33,852 bases of DNA, taken from contig DEKW01000007.1 in the NCBI GenBank assembly GCA_002354055.1, positions 64,487 to 98,338 of the forward strand, given 5' to 3'. The notes below the pieces were generated by a model. It ran no database searches. It was not told the origin of the DNA and saw nothing but the letters and a program-made list of their open reading frames with translations. Shown here piece after piece: positions 20,273 through 26,850 of this stretch. The position numbers and the translations under genes are program-made. The first letter of the stretch is position 1. Every line of letters begins with the position of its first letter. The DNA comes from Bacteroidales bacterium UBA2712 (GTDB lineage: Bacteria > Bacteroidota > Bacteroidia > Bacteroidales > Paludibacteraceae).

Positions 20273-22009
20273 ATGGAAGTAGAGAAAACGCAAAATGAGG
20301 AACGCAGCCTCAATTTCATTGAGCAGATTGTAGAGAAAGACCTCGCTGAGGGAGTCAATAACGGACGTATCCAGACCCGTTTCCCGCCGGAGCCGAACGG
20401 CTACCTGCATATCGGCCACGTCAAGGCCATCTGTATGGACTTCGGCATCGCCGAGAAGTACAACGGCGTATGTAACCTCCGTTTTGACGATACCAACCCC
20501 GCTAAAGAGGATACCGAATACGTAGAGACCATCGAGCGCGATATCCGCTGGCTCGGTTTCAAATGGGGACAGATCTTCTACGCCTCCGATTATTTCCAGC
20601 AGCTCTATGACCTCGCCATCATGTTCATCAAACAAGGCAAGGCCTATGTCGATGAGCAGACCGCTGAGCAGATAGCCGAGCAGAAAGGAACGCCTACCGA
20701 GCCCGGTGTGGCTTCGCCTTTCCGCGACCGGCCGATCGAAGAGAACCTGCGTCTCTTCGAGGCCATGCAGCGCGGCGAGATAGAGGAGGGTAAGATGGTG
20801 CTGCGCGCGAAGATCGACATGGCGAATCCGAATATGCATTTCCGTGATCCGATCATGTATCGTATCATCACTTCGCATCCTCACCACCGCACGGGACGTA
20901 AGTGGAACGTCTATCCGATGTACGACTTCGCCCACGGACAGAGCGATTATTTCGAGGGCGTAACGCACTCGATCTGTACCCTCGAGTTCGAGGTACACCG
21001 TCCGCTCTACGACTATTTCATCGATCAGTTCAGCGGACCGAACTTCTGCGGTCTCTCGCCATACGGCCCCGACTATCGCCCGAAGCAGCGTGAGTTTAAC
21101 CGCCTCAATATCACCTATACCGTCATGTCCAAGCGTAAGATGCTGCAACTCGTCAAGGAAGGTCTCGTAGCCGGCTGGGACGACCCGCGAATGCCGACCG
21201 TCTGCGGTCTGCGTCGCCGCGGCTATACCCCGCAGGCGATCCGCACCTTCATGGATAAGATCGGTTATACCAAGGTAGAAGGCATGATCGACCAGGGCCT
21301 CTTGGAGCACACGATCCGCGAGGACCTCAAGGAGACCGCTCCACGCGTATGTGCTATCTTTGACCCCGTCAAACTCGTCATCACCAACTACGAGGGTGCC
21401 GGCGAGACCATCATCGCGGAGAATATCGACGGGCATGAGGAACTCGGTACCCGCGAGATGCAATTCGGCAAGGAGTTATGGATCGAGCGCGGCGACTTCC
21501 TCGAGGAAGCGGATAATAAGTTCTACCGCCTCTCTCCCGGCGGCCGCGAGGTACGTCTCAAAGCTTCGTATATCATCCAGGCTACCGGCTGCGAGAAAGA
21601 TGCCGACGGCAAGATCACGACCGTCTATGCCACCTACGACCCGAACTCTAAGTCCGGCACCGAAGGCGGTAACCGCAAGACCAAAGCCACGATCAACTGG
21701 GTGGAGTGCAAGTCCGCACTCGACGCCGAGGTGCGTCTCTACGACCGCCTCTTCGCCGTCGAGAACCCCTCCGCCGAGGAAGGCGATTTCCGCGACCTGC
21801 TCAACCCCGACAGCCTCAAGGTGGTAACCGCCAAAGTGGAATCTTCCCTCCGCTCGGAGCTCCACGCACCGGTACTCAAGGACGGTATCGAGCAGGAGAA
21901 CCATTACCAGCTCTTGAAACAAGGCTATTTCGTAGTTGATCCTGACACCACGGCTGATCACCTGGTACTCAACCGTACCTGCTCTCTCAAAGATAACTAC
22001 CTTAAATGA
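20273..22009 (+). CDS. glnS: Glutaminyl-tRNA synthetase
   Basis: GlnRS charges tRNA-Gln directly. The 578-residue class I enzyme has the signature RFPPEPNGYLHIGHVKAI (HIGH at about 46-49), the DTNPAKEDTEYV segment that distinguishes GlnRS/GluRS types, and VMSKRKM as the KMSKS-equivalent loop (about 283). The C-terminal anticodon-binding beta barrels run to the end (NRTCSLKDNYLK). Presence of GlnRS means the indirect route is not required for glutamine; it might still be needed for asparagine (see the AspRS at 9285). Its stop overlaps the next start (ATGA, 22006-22009). Confidence 0.97.
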   Translation: MEVEKTQNEERSLNFIEQIVEKDLAEGVNNGRIQTRFPPEPNGYLHIGHVKAICMDFGIAEKYNGVCNLRFDDTNPAKEDTEYVETIERDIRWLGFKWGQIFYASDYFQQLYDLAIMFIKQGKAYVDEQTAEQIAEQKGTPTEPGVASPFRDRPIEENLRLFEAMQRGEIEEGKMVLRAKIDMANPNMHFRDPIMYRIITSHPHHRTGRKWNVYPMYDFAHGQSDYFEGVTHSICTLEFEVHRPLYDYFIDQFSGPNFCGLSPYGPDYRPKQREFNRLNITYTVMSKRKMLQLVKEGLVAGWDDPRMPTVCGLRRRGYTPQAIRTFMDKIGYTKVEGMIDQGLLEHTIREDLKETAPRVCAIFDPVKLVITNYEGAGETIIAENIDGHEELGTREMQFGKELWIERGDFLEEADNKFYRLSPGGREVRLKASYIIQATGCEKDADGKITTVYATYDPNSKSGTEGGNRKTKATINWVECKSALDAEVRLYDRLFAVENPSAEEGDFRDLLNPDSLKVVTAKVESSLRSELHAPVLKDGIEQENHYQLLKQGYFVVDPDTTADHLVLNRTCSLKDNYLK

Positions 22010-22455
22010 GAACCCGTCTCTACAACGGCAAAGAGCAGATCTTCTGCGCCTGGCGGCACCGATGGGTGCGGCTGACGCCGGAAGAGTGGGTTAGACAGCA
22101 GTTGCTGCACCGCATGGTGGAGCAGCTCGGCTATCCCGCCTCGCTCATCGCCGTTGAAGTGGCTTTTCATCTCCCTTCCCTTCAGGGAGGGGACGAGGGT
22201 AGGCTTATTCGCTGCGACGCGGTAGTCTATGACGCCTCGCTGCAGCCCCTCCTTCTCATCGAGTGCAAGGCGGAGACTGTACCCCTGACCCAGAAGACCC
22301 TCGACCAAGCAATCACCTATAATCGTAAACTCAACGTGCCGTTCCTGCTGCTGCATAACGGCCCGCAATCTATATTCGTAACACTTAACCCGGATGGAAC
22401 AAATCATTACGCTCAACGATGCCCTGGATACACCGACCTTTTACGGTGTGAATAA
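22006..22455 (+). CDS. HsdR-N-like nuclease-fold protein
   Basis: A 149-residue protein resembling the stand-alone 'type I restriction enzyme R protein N-terminal domain' family of Bacteroidota. The start region includes EEWVRQQLLHRMVEQLGYPA. The PD-(D/E)xK-like pieces are RCDAVVYD and LLLIECKAE (about residues 66-86), followed by LDQAITYNRKLNVPFLLLHNG. It is not accompanied by hsdM or hsdS, so it is not a restriction system by itself; its role is unknown. Residues about 56-67 (LPSLQGGDEGRL) are encoded by a G/C-rich palindromic repeat and look inserted. The gene overlaps glnS by 4 nt and phoH by 62 nt. Confidence 0.8.
   Translation: MRTRLYNGKEQIFCAWRHRWVRLTPEEWVRQQLLHRMVEQLGYPASLIAVEVAFHLPSLQGGDEGRLIRCDAVVYDASLQPLLLIECKAETVPLTQKTLDQAITYNRKLNVPFLLLHNGPQSIFVTLNPDGTNHYAQRCPGYTDLLRCE
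22171..22203 (+). repeat. Palindromic G/C-rich repeat inside the HsdR-N-like gene
   Basis: CTCCCTTCCC-TTCA-GGGAGGGG, followed by ACGAGGGTAGG. It resembles a palindrome (CTCCCTCCC-TTCA-GGGAGGGG type) that I associate with intergenic regions in Bacteroidota. Here it is read in frame. Confidence 0.7.
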
Positions 22456-23320
22456 CGCCAATATCCTCTGTCTCAAGAACCAGAACCCCGACGTACGCGT
22501 CGTGGCGCGCGGATACCAGGTCAAGGTCTCCGGCTCCGACGCCGCCATCGACCGTTTCGAGAAAGCCCTGCGCCTCTGTGAGACCTTCTGCGTGCGCAAT
22601 AACCGCCTCACGGAGCAAGATATCCTGCTCCTCTTGCACGGCGACAAACCCCATGAGCAGGCTACCGACAACCTCATCCTCCACGGCGTCAACGGCAAGT
22701 CTATCTACGCCCGCTCCAAGAACCAGCAGGCGCTCGTCCAGTCCTATGAGGACAACGACCTTCTCTTCGCTATCGGTCCTGCCGGTAGCGGTAAGACTTA
22801 TACGGCGATTGCTCTTGCCGTGCGGGCGCTCAAGAACAAAGAGGTGCGCCGCATCATCCTCTCCCGTCCTGCTGTCGAAGCAGGGGAGAAATTAGGCTTC
22901 CTGCCGGGTGACATGAAGGAGAAGATCGACCCGTATCTGCAGCCCCTCTACGACGCCCTGCAGGATATGATTCCTTCTGCCAAACTGACGGAGTATATGG
23001 AGAAAGGTACCATCCAGATTGCCCCGCTCGCTTTCATGCGCGGACGCACCCTCTCCGACGCTGTCGTCATCCTCGACGAGGCGCAGAATACCACGGTGCC
23101 CCAACTCAAGATGTTCCTCACCCGACTCGGTATAGGCGGTAAGATGATCGTCACCGGAGACCTCACCCAGGTGGACCTGCCTGCCTCCCAGAAATCCGGT
23201 CTGCGCGACGCCATCGAGCGCTTTCAAGACATCAAAGGACTGCGTATAATAGAGTTTGACGAGAAAGATATCATACGACATCCCCTCGTCAAACATATTG
23301 TTGCCGCCTACGGCAAATAA
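22394..23320 (+). CDS. phoH: PhoH-like ATPase
   Basis: A 308-residue cytosolic P-loop ATPase. Walker A is GPAGSGKT (128-135), Walker B is VVILDEAQN (about 221-229), and the conserved VTGDLTQVDLP follows. The N-terminal 100 residues hold a KH-like domain. In E. coli PhoH is phosphate-starvation induced; bacterial family members are linked to RNA metabolism and often lie beside ybeY, which is absent here. The start lies inside the upstream gene. The gene ends 14 nt before the convergent AraC gene with no clear terminator between them. Confidence 0.93.
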   Translation: MEQIITLNDALDTPTFYGVNNANILCLKNQNPDVRVVARGYQVKVSGSDAAIDRFEKALRLCETFCVRNNRLTEQDILLLLHGDKPHEQATDNLILHGVNGKSIYARSKNQQALVQSYEDNDLLFAIGPAGSGKTYTAIALAVRALKNKEVRRIILSRPAVEAGEKLGFLPGDMKEKIDPYLQPLYDALQDMIPSAKLTEYMEKGTIQIAPLAFMRGRTLSDAVVILDEAQNTTVPQLKMFLTRLGIGGKMIVTGDLTQVDLPASQKSGLRDAIERFQDIKGLRIIEFDEKDIIRHPLVKHIVAAYGK

Positions 23321-23334
23321 CCCATCCCTCTCTC

Positions 23335-24180
23335 TTATCCTGCCCGATAGGCCTTGGGCGTCACGCCCACGCGGGATTTGAAGAAGCGGTTGAAGAACGC
23401 TACATTGTCAAAACCCAGACTCAGCGCGATCTCTTTCACCTGGTGGTTCGTGAGTTTCAACTGCGACTTGGCGTCCGTGATGATCGCCTCGATGATGATA
23501 TCTCCGGCGGTCTTGTTTCCCACCGACTTGATGGTCGAGCATAAATGCGGAAGCGTCAGTCGCATCGCCTCGGCGTACTGGCTGACGTGGTGCCACTGCT
23601 GGTAGTGTTGCAGTACCAACTGGCAGTAATCCTGATAGATCTCCGTCTTGCGGTCCAGCGGCTTCACCAGGTACTCGTCCTGCTCCTTCGCATACTTCGC
23701 ATAACTCGTCTGCAGCAGGTTGAAGATATGTACCATCTTCTCCGTGTCAAGCATCGTCGGCTCGGCGTTCAGCGCCGCGATGATCGTGTCGTACATCGAG
23801 CAAAGCACCTTCATGTGGTTGTCGCTCACGTGGATCTTCGGCGAGTGTAGCTGCAACGCCGACAGCGACATGCGGTTGTTCACCGTGTATTTCTCCAGAA
23901 ACTTGCTGCCGAATACAATCCAATACACCAACGCGTCATCCGAGAACTCGCGGATCAGGAAGAAACTGCCGGGCTCTAAGAGCAAGATATCATTCGCCTT
24001 GAAGTCGTATTCGGTTACGTTGATCGTCGTGTTCGCCGTGCCGCGCACCAACAAGGCGTACACGCCGCACATGATCTTACACGGGAACCGGCCGTACTCG
24101 TTCATCAGTTTACCACTCGCGTCACCAACCATATAATCGCCGTACGGACAATCTACTACAGGGATATTATTCTCGTTCAT
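23335..24180 (-). CDS. AraC-family transcriptional regulator
   Basis: A 281-residue regulator with an N-terminal cupin-like sensor domain (NDILLLEPGSFFLIREF near residues 66-82) and a C-terminal double helix-turn-helix. The second HTH reads VKEIALSLGFDNVAFFNRFF followed by KSRVGVTPKAYR, the classic AraC signature. The frame is open to 24261, but that upstream part contains the -7 box, so ATG 24180, about 20 nt after the predicted transcription start, is chosen. It is monocistronic and no target is evident. Confidence 0.9.
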   Translation of the reverse strand: MNENNIPVVDCPYGDYMVGDASGKLMNEYGRFPCKIMCGVYALLVRGTANTTINVTEYDFKANDILLLEPGSFFLIREFSDDALVYWIVFGSKFLEKYTVNNRMSLSALQLHSPKIHVSDNHMKVLCSMYDTIIAALNAEPTMLDTEKMVHIFNLLQTSYAKYAKEQDEYLVKPLDRKTEIYQDYCQLVLQHYQQWHHVSQYAEAMRLTLPHLCSTIKSVGNKTAGDIIIEAIITDAKSQLKLTNHQVKEIALSLGFDNVAFFNRFFKSRVGVTPKAYRAG

Positions 24181-24206
24181 CTTAATAATTGTATCAAATT
24201 CGGGTG

Positions 24207-24238
24207 CAAAGGTAGCACTTTTTTTTGAATTATGCAAA
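24207..24238 (-). promoter_or_regulatory. Promoter of the AraC-family gene
   Basis: On the - strand -33 TTTG (24235-24238) and -7 TACCTTTG (24207-24214), 20 bp apart. It rules out the longer open frame as the true start. Confidence 0.75.
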
Positions 24239-24269
24239 TATTCGTACTCTTTTTGTGACATTTTTGCAT

Positions 24270-24300
24270 AAAAAAAGAAGAACCACTCTCGTGATTCTTC
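24270..24300 (-). terminator. Rho-independent terminator of rpsT
   Basis: On the - strand GAAGAATCAC-GAGA-GTGGTTCTTC followed by seven T residues: a 10-bp stem with one G-T pair. It lies 22 nt after the rpsT stop. Confidence 0.92.
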
Positions 24301-24321
24301 CGTTGACCTAATGCGTTTCGC

Positions 24322-24576
24322 TTAGCCAAGTTTGTTTACGAAGCGAGCCAATTTCGATTTGAGATTAGCAGCTTTGTTCACATGAATGATGTGACGCTTA
24401 GCCAATTTGTCCAGCATAGAGCTTACTTTAGGCAGAGCCTCTGCGGCTGCAGCTTTATCGGTCGTCTTGCGCAGGTCGCGCACAGCGTTACGTGCGGTTT
24501 TAGCGTAGTAGTGGTTGTGTGCTTTGCGCGCTGCCGTTTGGCGAATACGCTTCAAAGAGCTTTTGTGATTTGCCAT
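24322..24576 (-). CDS. rpsT: 30S ribosomal protein S20
   Basis: S20 is a three-helix protein that binds the 5' domain and helix 44 of 16S rRNA. The 84-residue product starts MANHKSSLKRIRQTAARKAH and contains the conserved NHYYAKTARNAVRDLRK and HVNKAANLKSKLARFV. Upstream lie a 199-nt leader and tRNA-Glu; no other promoter is evident, so tRNA-Glu and rpsT are probably cotranscribed. A strong terminator follows. Confidence 0.97.
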   Translation of the reverse strand: MANHKSSLKRIRQTAARKAHNHYYAKTARNAVRDLRKTTDKAAAAEALPKVSSMLDKLAKRHIIHVNKAANLKSKLARFVNKLG

Positions 24577-24775
24577 CTTTGTTTTTTTGTTGTTTTGTAT
24601 CCTTCGGGCTTTGAGAGGATCACCCGCAGGAGATTGTTTTATAGGAAGGTCATTTTCTCTCGGGGTCCCCGACGGGCGCTAACGATAGTGCGTCCGGTGG
24701 GGAGAGCGTAGCGTAAGGCGAGTTTCCATTGAGCGGCAGAGCCGCGAGTCGTAACGAACCTTAACGCAAGCGAAG
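24577..24775 (-). other. Leader between tRNA-Glu and rpsT, with hairpins and no gene
   Basis: About 200 nt with several inverted repeats: GCGGC-AGA-GCCGC (24732-24744), GAGCGTAGCG, and a GGGGTCCCC palindrome near 24662. An open frame across 24639-24881 includes the tRNA on the same strand and is not a gene. The segment may be spacer RNA processed off after tRNA maturation. Confidence 0.55.
24729..24750 (+). repeat. Palindrome GCGGC-AGA-GCCGC with shared flanks
   Basis: ATTGAGCGGC, AGA, GCCGCGAGTC: nearly the same as the element in front of tRNA-Leu (16092-16124, opposite strand). The CGGC-AGA-GCCG centre also occurs as a spacer in array A1. Confidence 0.65.
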
Positions 24776-24847
24776 TAGTGCCAAGGGGAATCGAACCCCT
24801 ATTGCAAGAATGAAAATCTTGAGTACTAACCGTTATACGATGGCACC
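24776..24847 (-). tRNA. tRNA-Glu (UUC)
   Basis: The 72-nt - strand sequence begins GGTGCCATCGTATAACGGTT and ends TTGGCACTA. Acceptor GGTGCCA pairs with TGGCACT with one G-T, discriminator A. The anticodon stem CAAGA/TCTTG encloses TTTTCAT, giving TTC. The T-arm AGGGGTTCGATTCCCCT is intact. CCA is not encoded. Confidence 0.96.
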
Positions 24848-24878
24848 GCGCGTTCGCGCTTTCCGGCGAAAGAGCGTG

Positions 24879-24910
24879 CAAAATTACTACAATTTTTTGA
24901 ATTGAGCAAA
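24879..24910 (-). promoter_or_regulatory. Promoter of tRNA-Glu (and probably rpsT)
   Basis: On the - strand -33 TTTG (24907-24910) and -7 TAATTTTG (24879-24886), 20 bp apart. The -33 box lies 17 nt after the stop of the upstream glycosyltransferase gene. Confidence 0.75.
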
Positions 24911-24926
24911 TATTTTCGCATTTTTT

Positions 24927-25955
24927 TTACTTTATTATGCGTTTTTGTGCCCAAAATGCCAAATATTCCTGCTCCGGCTGCCCCGGAGTGGGGATTAATT
25001 CCGCTTTTTCGAGTACCCCTAATGCCTCCAGGTCCATGATCGTCGAGTAGCCTGAACGGGCGATGATATGTTTCGCGCCCACCAACGCCTTCGCTAACTC
25101 TTCGTCCCCTAAGTACGGCACGATGGTGATGTTCCCCCGCTTCATGCGTGTGTTCGGTCGGTTCATCAAGCCCTGCACAATCAGTACCTGTCCTTCTTTG
25201 CCCGCGTACCGCGCTGCTATCTCCCGCTCCAAGATCGTCCGTTGCGGCTCCAGGCCACTGAGTAGGGCGACCGTCTCATAGGAATCAGTCCTCCGTGAGC
25301 TCATTTCCGTGACCATATCGTGACCACTACGGACGTCACGGTAGGGTTCGAACCGGCTTTGGGGACCGATATATTTAAGATTTGAAATTTGAGATTTGAA
25401 ATTTGAAATTTTCGGATGCCCTAACTCGCCGCTCAGGCTCCGTTCTTTCTCCTCGTAGTCCGGAACCCACACCTCTTTATATTTTGCACATACGCGCGCG
25501 TGGAGGCGTTCTGCGAGTCCTTCCAACCACCGCCATCCGCTGGGCAGGAAGATATGCAGCTGGTGGGTCATATAGACGCTCCGTATCTCCGGGTTCGCCT
25601 TCTTCGTCTTTGGGCTCAGATAGCATCCGAAGCGGTTGTCCGAGACTACCATCCCGAATTGCTCCTCGCGTAGCACCGCCTGCAAGAGCGCATGATCCTT
25701 CATCGCCCAACTCAGTATCTGCGGTATCGCTTTCACCATCGCCCAGACCTGCCGTTTGCCTTTTCCGTATCGTAGGTTCAGCGGTGCGAGATAGACGTAT
25801 CGTAGTTTCGGGAAATGTTTTCTCAGCAGCGTCAGACTCTCCCCGTCGCCGCCGATGATCACCTCATGCCCCTCGTCGATGAACTGCTGCACCAACGGCA
25901 CGCAACGGCTTGCGTGACCCAGACCCCAATTTAATGGCGCGACGAGAATCTTCAT
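24927..25955 (-). CDS. Glycosyltransferase (MurG/UGT-like fold) with repeat-encoded insertions
   Basis: A 342-residue GT-B-type glycosyltransferase. The N-terminal MKILVAPLNWGLGHASRCVP has the glycine-rich loop of MurG-like enzymes; the donor-binding C-terminal half has LVGAKHIIARSGYSTIMDL and ending PTPGQPEQEYLA. Acceptor and donor are unknown. Between SGELGHP and KYIGPQSRFE about 13 residues (182-194) are encoded by a heptamer array, and residues about 205-224 (RDVRSGHDMVTEMSSRRTDS) by a CGTGACC-type repeat; the conserved text resumes at YETVALLSGLEPQRT. Both lie in the interdomain region and keep frame. It follows the radical SAM gene by 33 nt. Confidence 0.85.
   Translation of the reverse strand: MKILVAPLNWGLGHASRCVPLVQQFIDEGHEVIIGGDGESLTLLRKHFPKLRYVYLAPLNLRYGKGKRQVWAMVKAIPQILSWAMKDHALLQAVLREEQFGMVVSDNRFGCYLSPKTKKANPEIRSVYMTHQLHIFLPSGWRWLEGLAERLHARVCAKYKEVWVPDYEEKERSLSGELGHPKISNFKSQISNLKYIGPQSRFEPYRDVRSGHDMVTEMSSRRTDSYETVALLSGLEPQRTILEREIAARYAGKEGQVLIVQGLMNRPNTRMKRGNITIVPYLGDEELAKALVGAKHIIARSGYSTIMDLEALGVLEKAELIPTPGQPEQEYLAFWAQKRIIK
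25293..25342 (-). repeat. CGTGACC-type repeat inside the glycosyltransferase gene
   Basis: The + strand contains CCGTGACC, ATAT, CGTGACC, ACTACGG, ACGTCACGG. A related motif set (ACGTGACC, GTGACC, ACAACGTGACC) occurs in the gap at 14804-14827. In the gene it is read in frame. Confidence 0.55.
25375..25409 (-). repeat. Heptamer array TTGAAAT inside the glycosyltransferase gene
   Basis: + strand units: TTAAGAT, TTGAAAT, TTGAGAT, TTGAAAT, TTGAAAT. Encodes ISNFKSQISNL on the - strand. Confidence 0.85.
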
Positions 25956-25988
25956 AGCGATGGAAAAAGCAAATCTAATGATAAGAAT

Positions 25989-26792
25989 TTATGCGGAGAT
26001 AGAGACCTCGAACCCTTTGGCGATGAGCGGCGCCGCGATGCGCTCCATCTCTTCGCGGGAGATCTTCTCGAGCCGCTCCTCCGGCGTCTTGCGGTCGATG
26101 ACGTAGATCATGATCTGTTTGGGACGCAGCGTCTCTACCGCTTTGTACCATGCGTCTAACTCTTCGGGAGTCGTGTTGTCGATGGGCTTGCCGTCATGCT
26201 CGCCGCGGAGGAAACAGGTCTGCAGCGTGAAGTCGCCCTCGAAGGCTGCGAGCCATCCCATGATCCGCTCGACCGTCAGTTCTTTATTCACCGGCAGGTC
26301 TATCCGCCGCATCATCTCGTCCGTACCGGCATCGAGTTTGAGAATCCGGTTGTCGCATCGCTTCAAGGCCTTGACGACATCCGGCCGGCCTAACTGCGTC
26401 GAGTTGGACAGCACGCTCACTTTGGCTCCCGGGCAGTATTGGTCCCGCAGGGCACAGGTGTCCTCGATGATACCGAGGAAATCCGGATGAAGGGTCGGTT
26501 CGCCGTTGCCGGAGAAAGTGATAACGTCTATAGGACCGCTTTGCTGACAGAGTACAGACCGCTCGCTTTGCTCACTGACGGAACACAGACTTTTTAGTTT
26601 TGCCCCCAACGCCGCACGCACCTCCGCGCGGGTAGGAAGCTGAGGATGGTCCACCGGCGTATTCCATCCGCACTCGCAATAGACGCAGTTGAATGTGCAG
26701 AGCTTATGCGTCAGCGGCATCAGCTCCATCCCTAAACTCACGCCGAGCCTCCGGCTGTGAATAGGTCCGTATACAATCTCTCCAAATAACAT
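25989..26792 (-). CDS. Radical SAM protein (COG0731-like) with repeat-encoded insertion
   Basis: A 267-residue radical SAM protein. The cluster motif is C32-x3-C36-x2-C39 (LCTFNCVYCECG). ITFSGNGEPTLHPDF (about 91-105) is a strong family signature of the COG0731-type 'Fe-S oxidoreductase' group; no substrate is established for this clade. Residues about 68-86 (SLCSVSEQSERSVLCQQSG) are encoded by a GGTCTG-family array in frame, between GAKLK and the PIDVITFSG strand. The start codon abuts the heptamer array that separates it from dnaG, whose AGGATTT immediately before ATG could act as a ribosome-binding site. Confidence 0.88.
   Translation of the reverse strand: MLFGEIVYGPIHSRRLGVSLGMELMPLTHKLCTFNCVYCECGWNTPVDHPQLPTRAEVRAALGAKLKSLCSVSEQSERSVLCQQSGPIDVITFSGNGEPTLHPDFLGIIEDTCALRDQYCPGAKVSVLSNSTQLGRPDVVKALKRCDNRILKLDAGTDEMMRRIDLPVNKELTVERIMGWLAAFEGDFTLQTCFLRGEHDGKPIDNTTPEELDAWYKAVETLRPKQIMIYVIDRKTPEERLEKISREEMERIAAPLIAKGFEVSISA
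26534..26591 (-). repeat. In-frame GGTCTG array A7 inside the COG0731-like gene
   Basis: On the - strand: AGTCTGTGTTCCGTCAG, a TGAGCAAAGCGAG spacer, CGGTCTGTACTCTGTCAG, a GC-AAA-GC spacer, CGGTCC. Two long cores, each GGT plus two heptamers. Confidence 0.9.
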
Positions 26793-26850
26793 AAATCCTA
26801 AACCCTAAATCCTAAACCCTAAATCCTAAACCCTAAACCCTAAATCCTAA
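26792..26850 (-). repeat. Heptamer array TTTAGGR between dnaG and the radical SAM gene
   Basis: Eight full units alternate TAAATCC and TAAACCC on the + strand (26792-26847), then TAAACT. On the - strand it reads TTTAGGG/TTTAGGA. It contains the TAG stop of dnaG (26847-26849) at one end and touches the ATG of the downstream gene at the other. Confidence 0.95.

Noticed and set aside
25340..25370. tRNA T-arm-like GGTTCGAACC
   Set aside because: It is a self-complementary stretch within the glycosyltransferase frame (SRFEP). No acceptor or anticodon stem can be built around it.
26792..26850. Telomere-type TTTAGGG repeats suggesting eukaryotic or linear-chromosome DNA
   Set aside because: The array is 59 bp, lies between two bacterial genes in one operon, and other heptamers occur at other loci. 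It is one of the heptamer arrays and no telomere.
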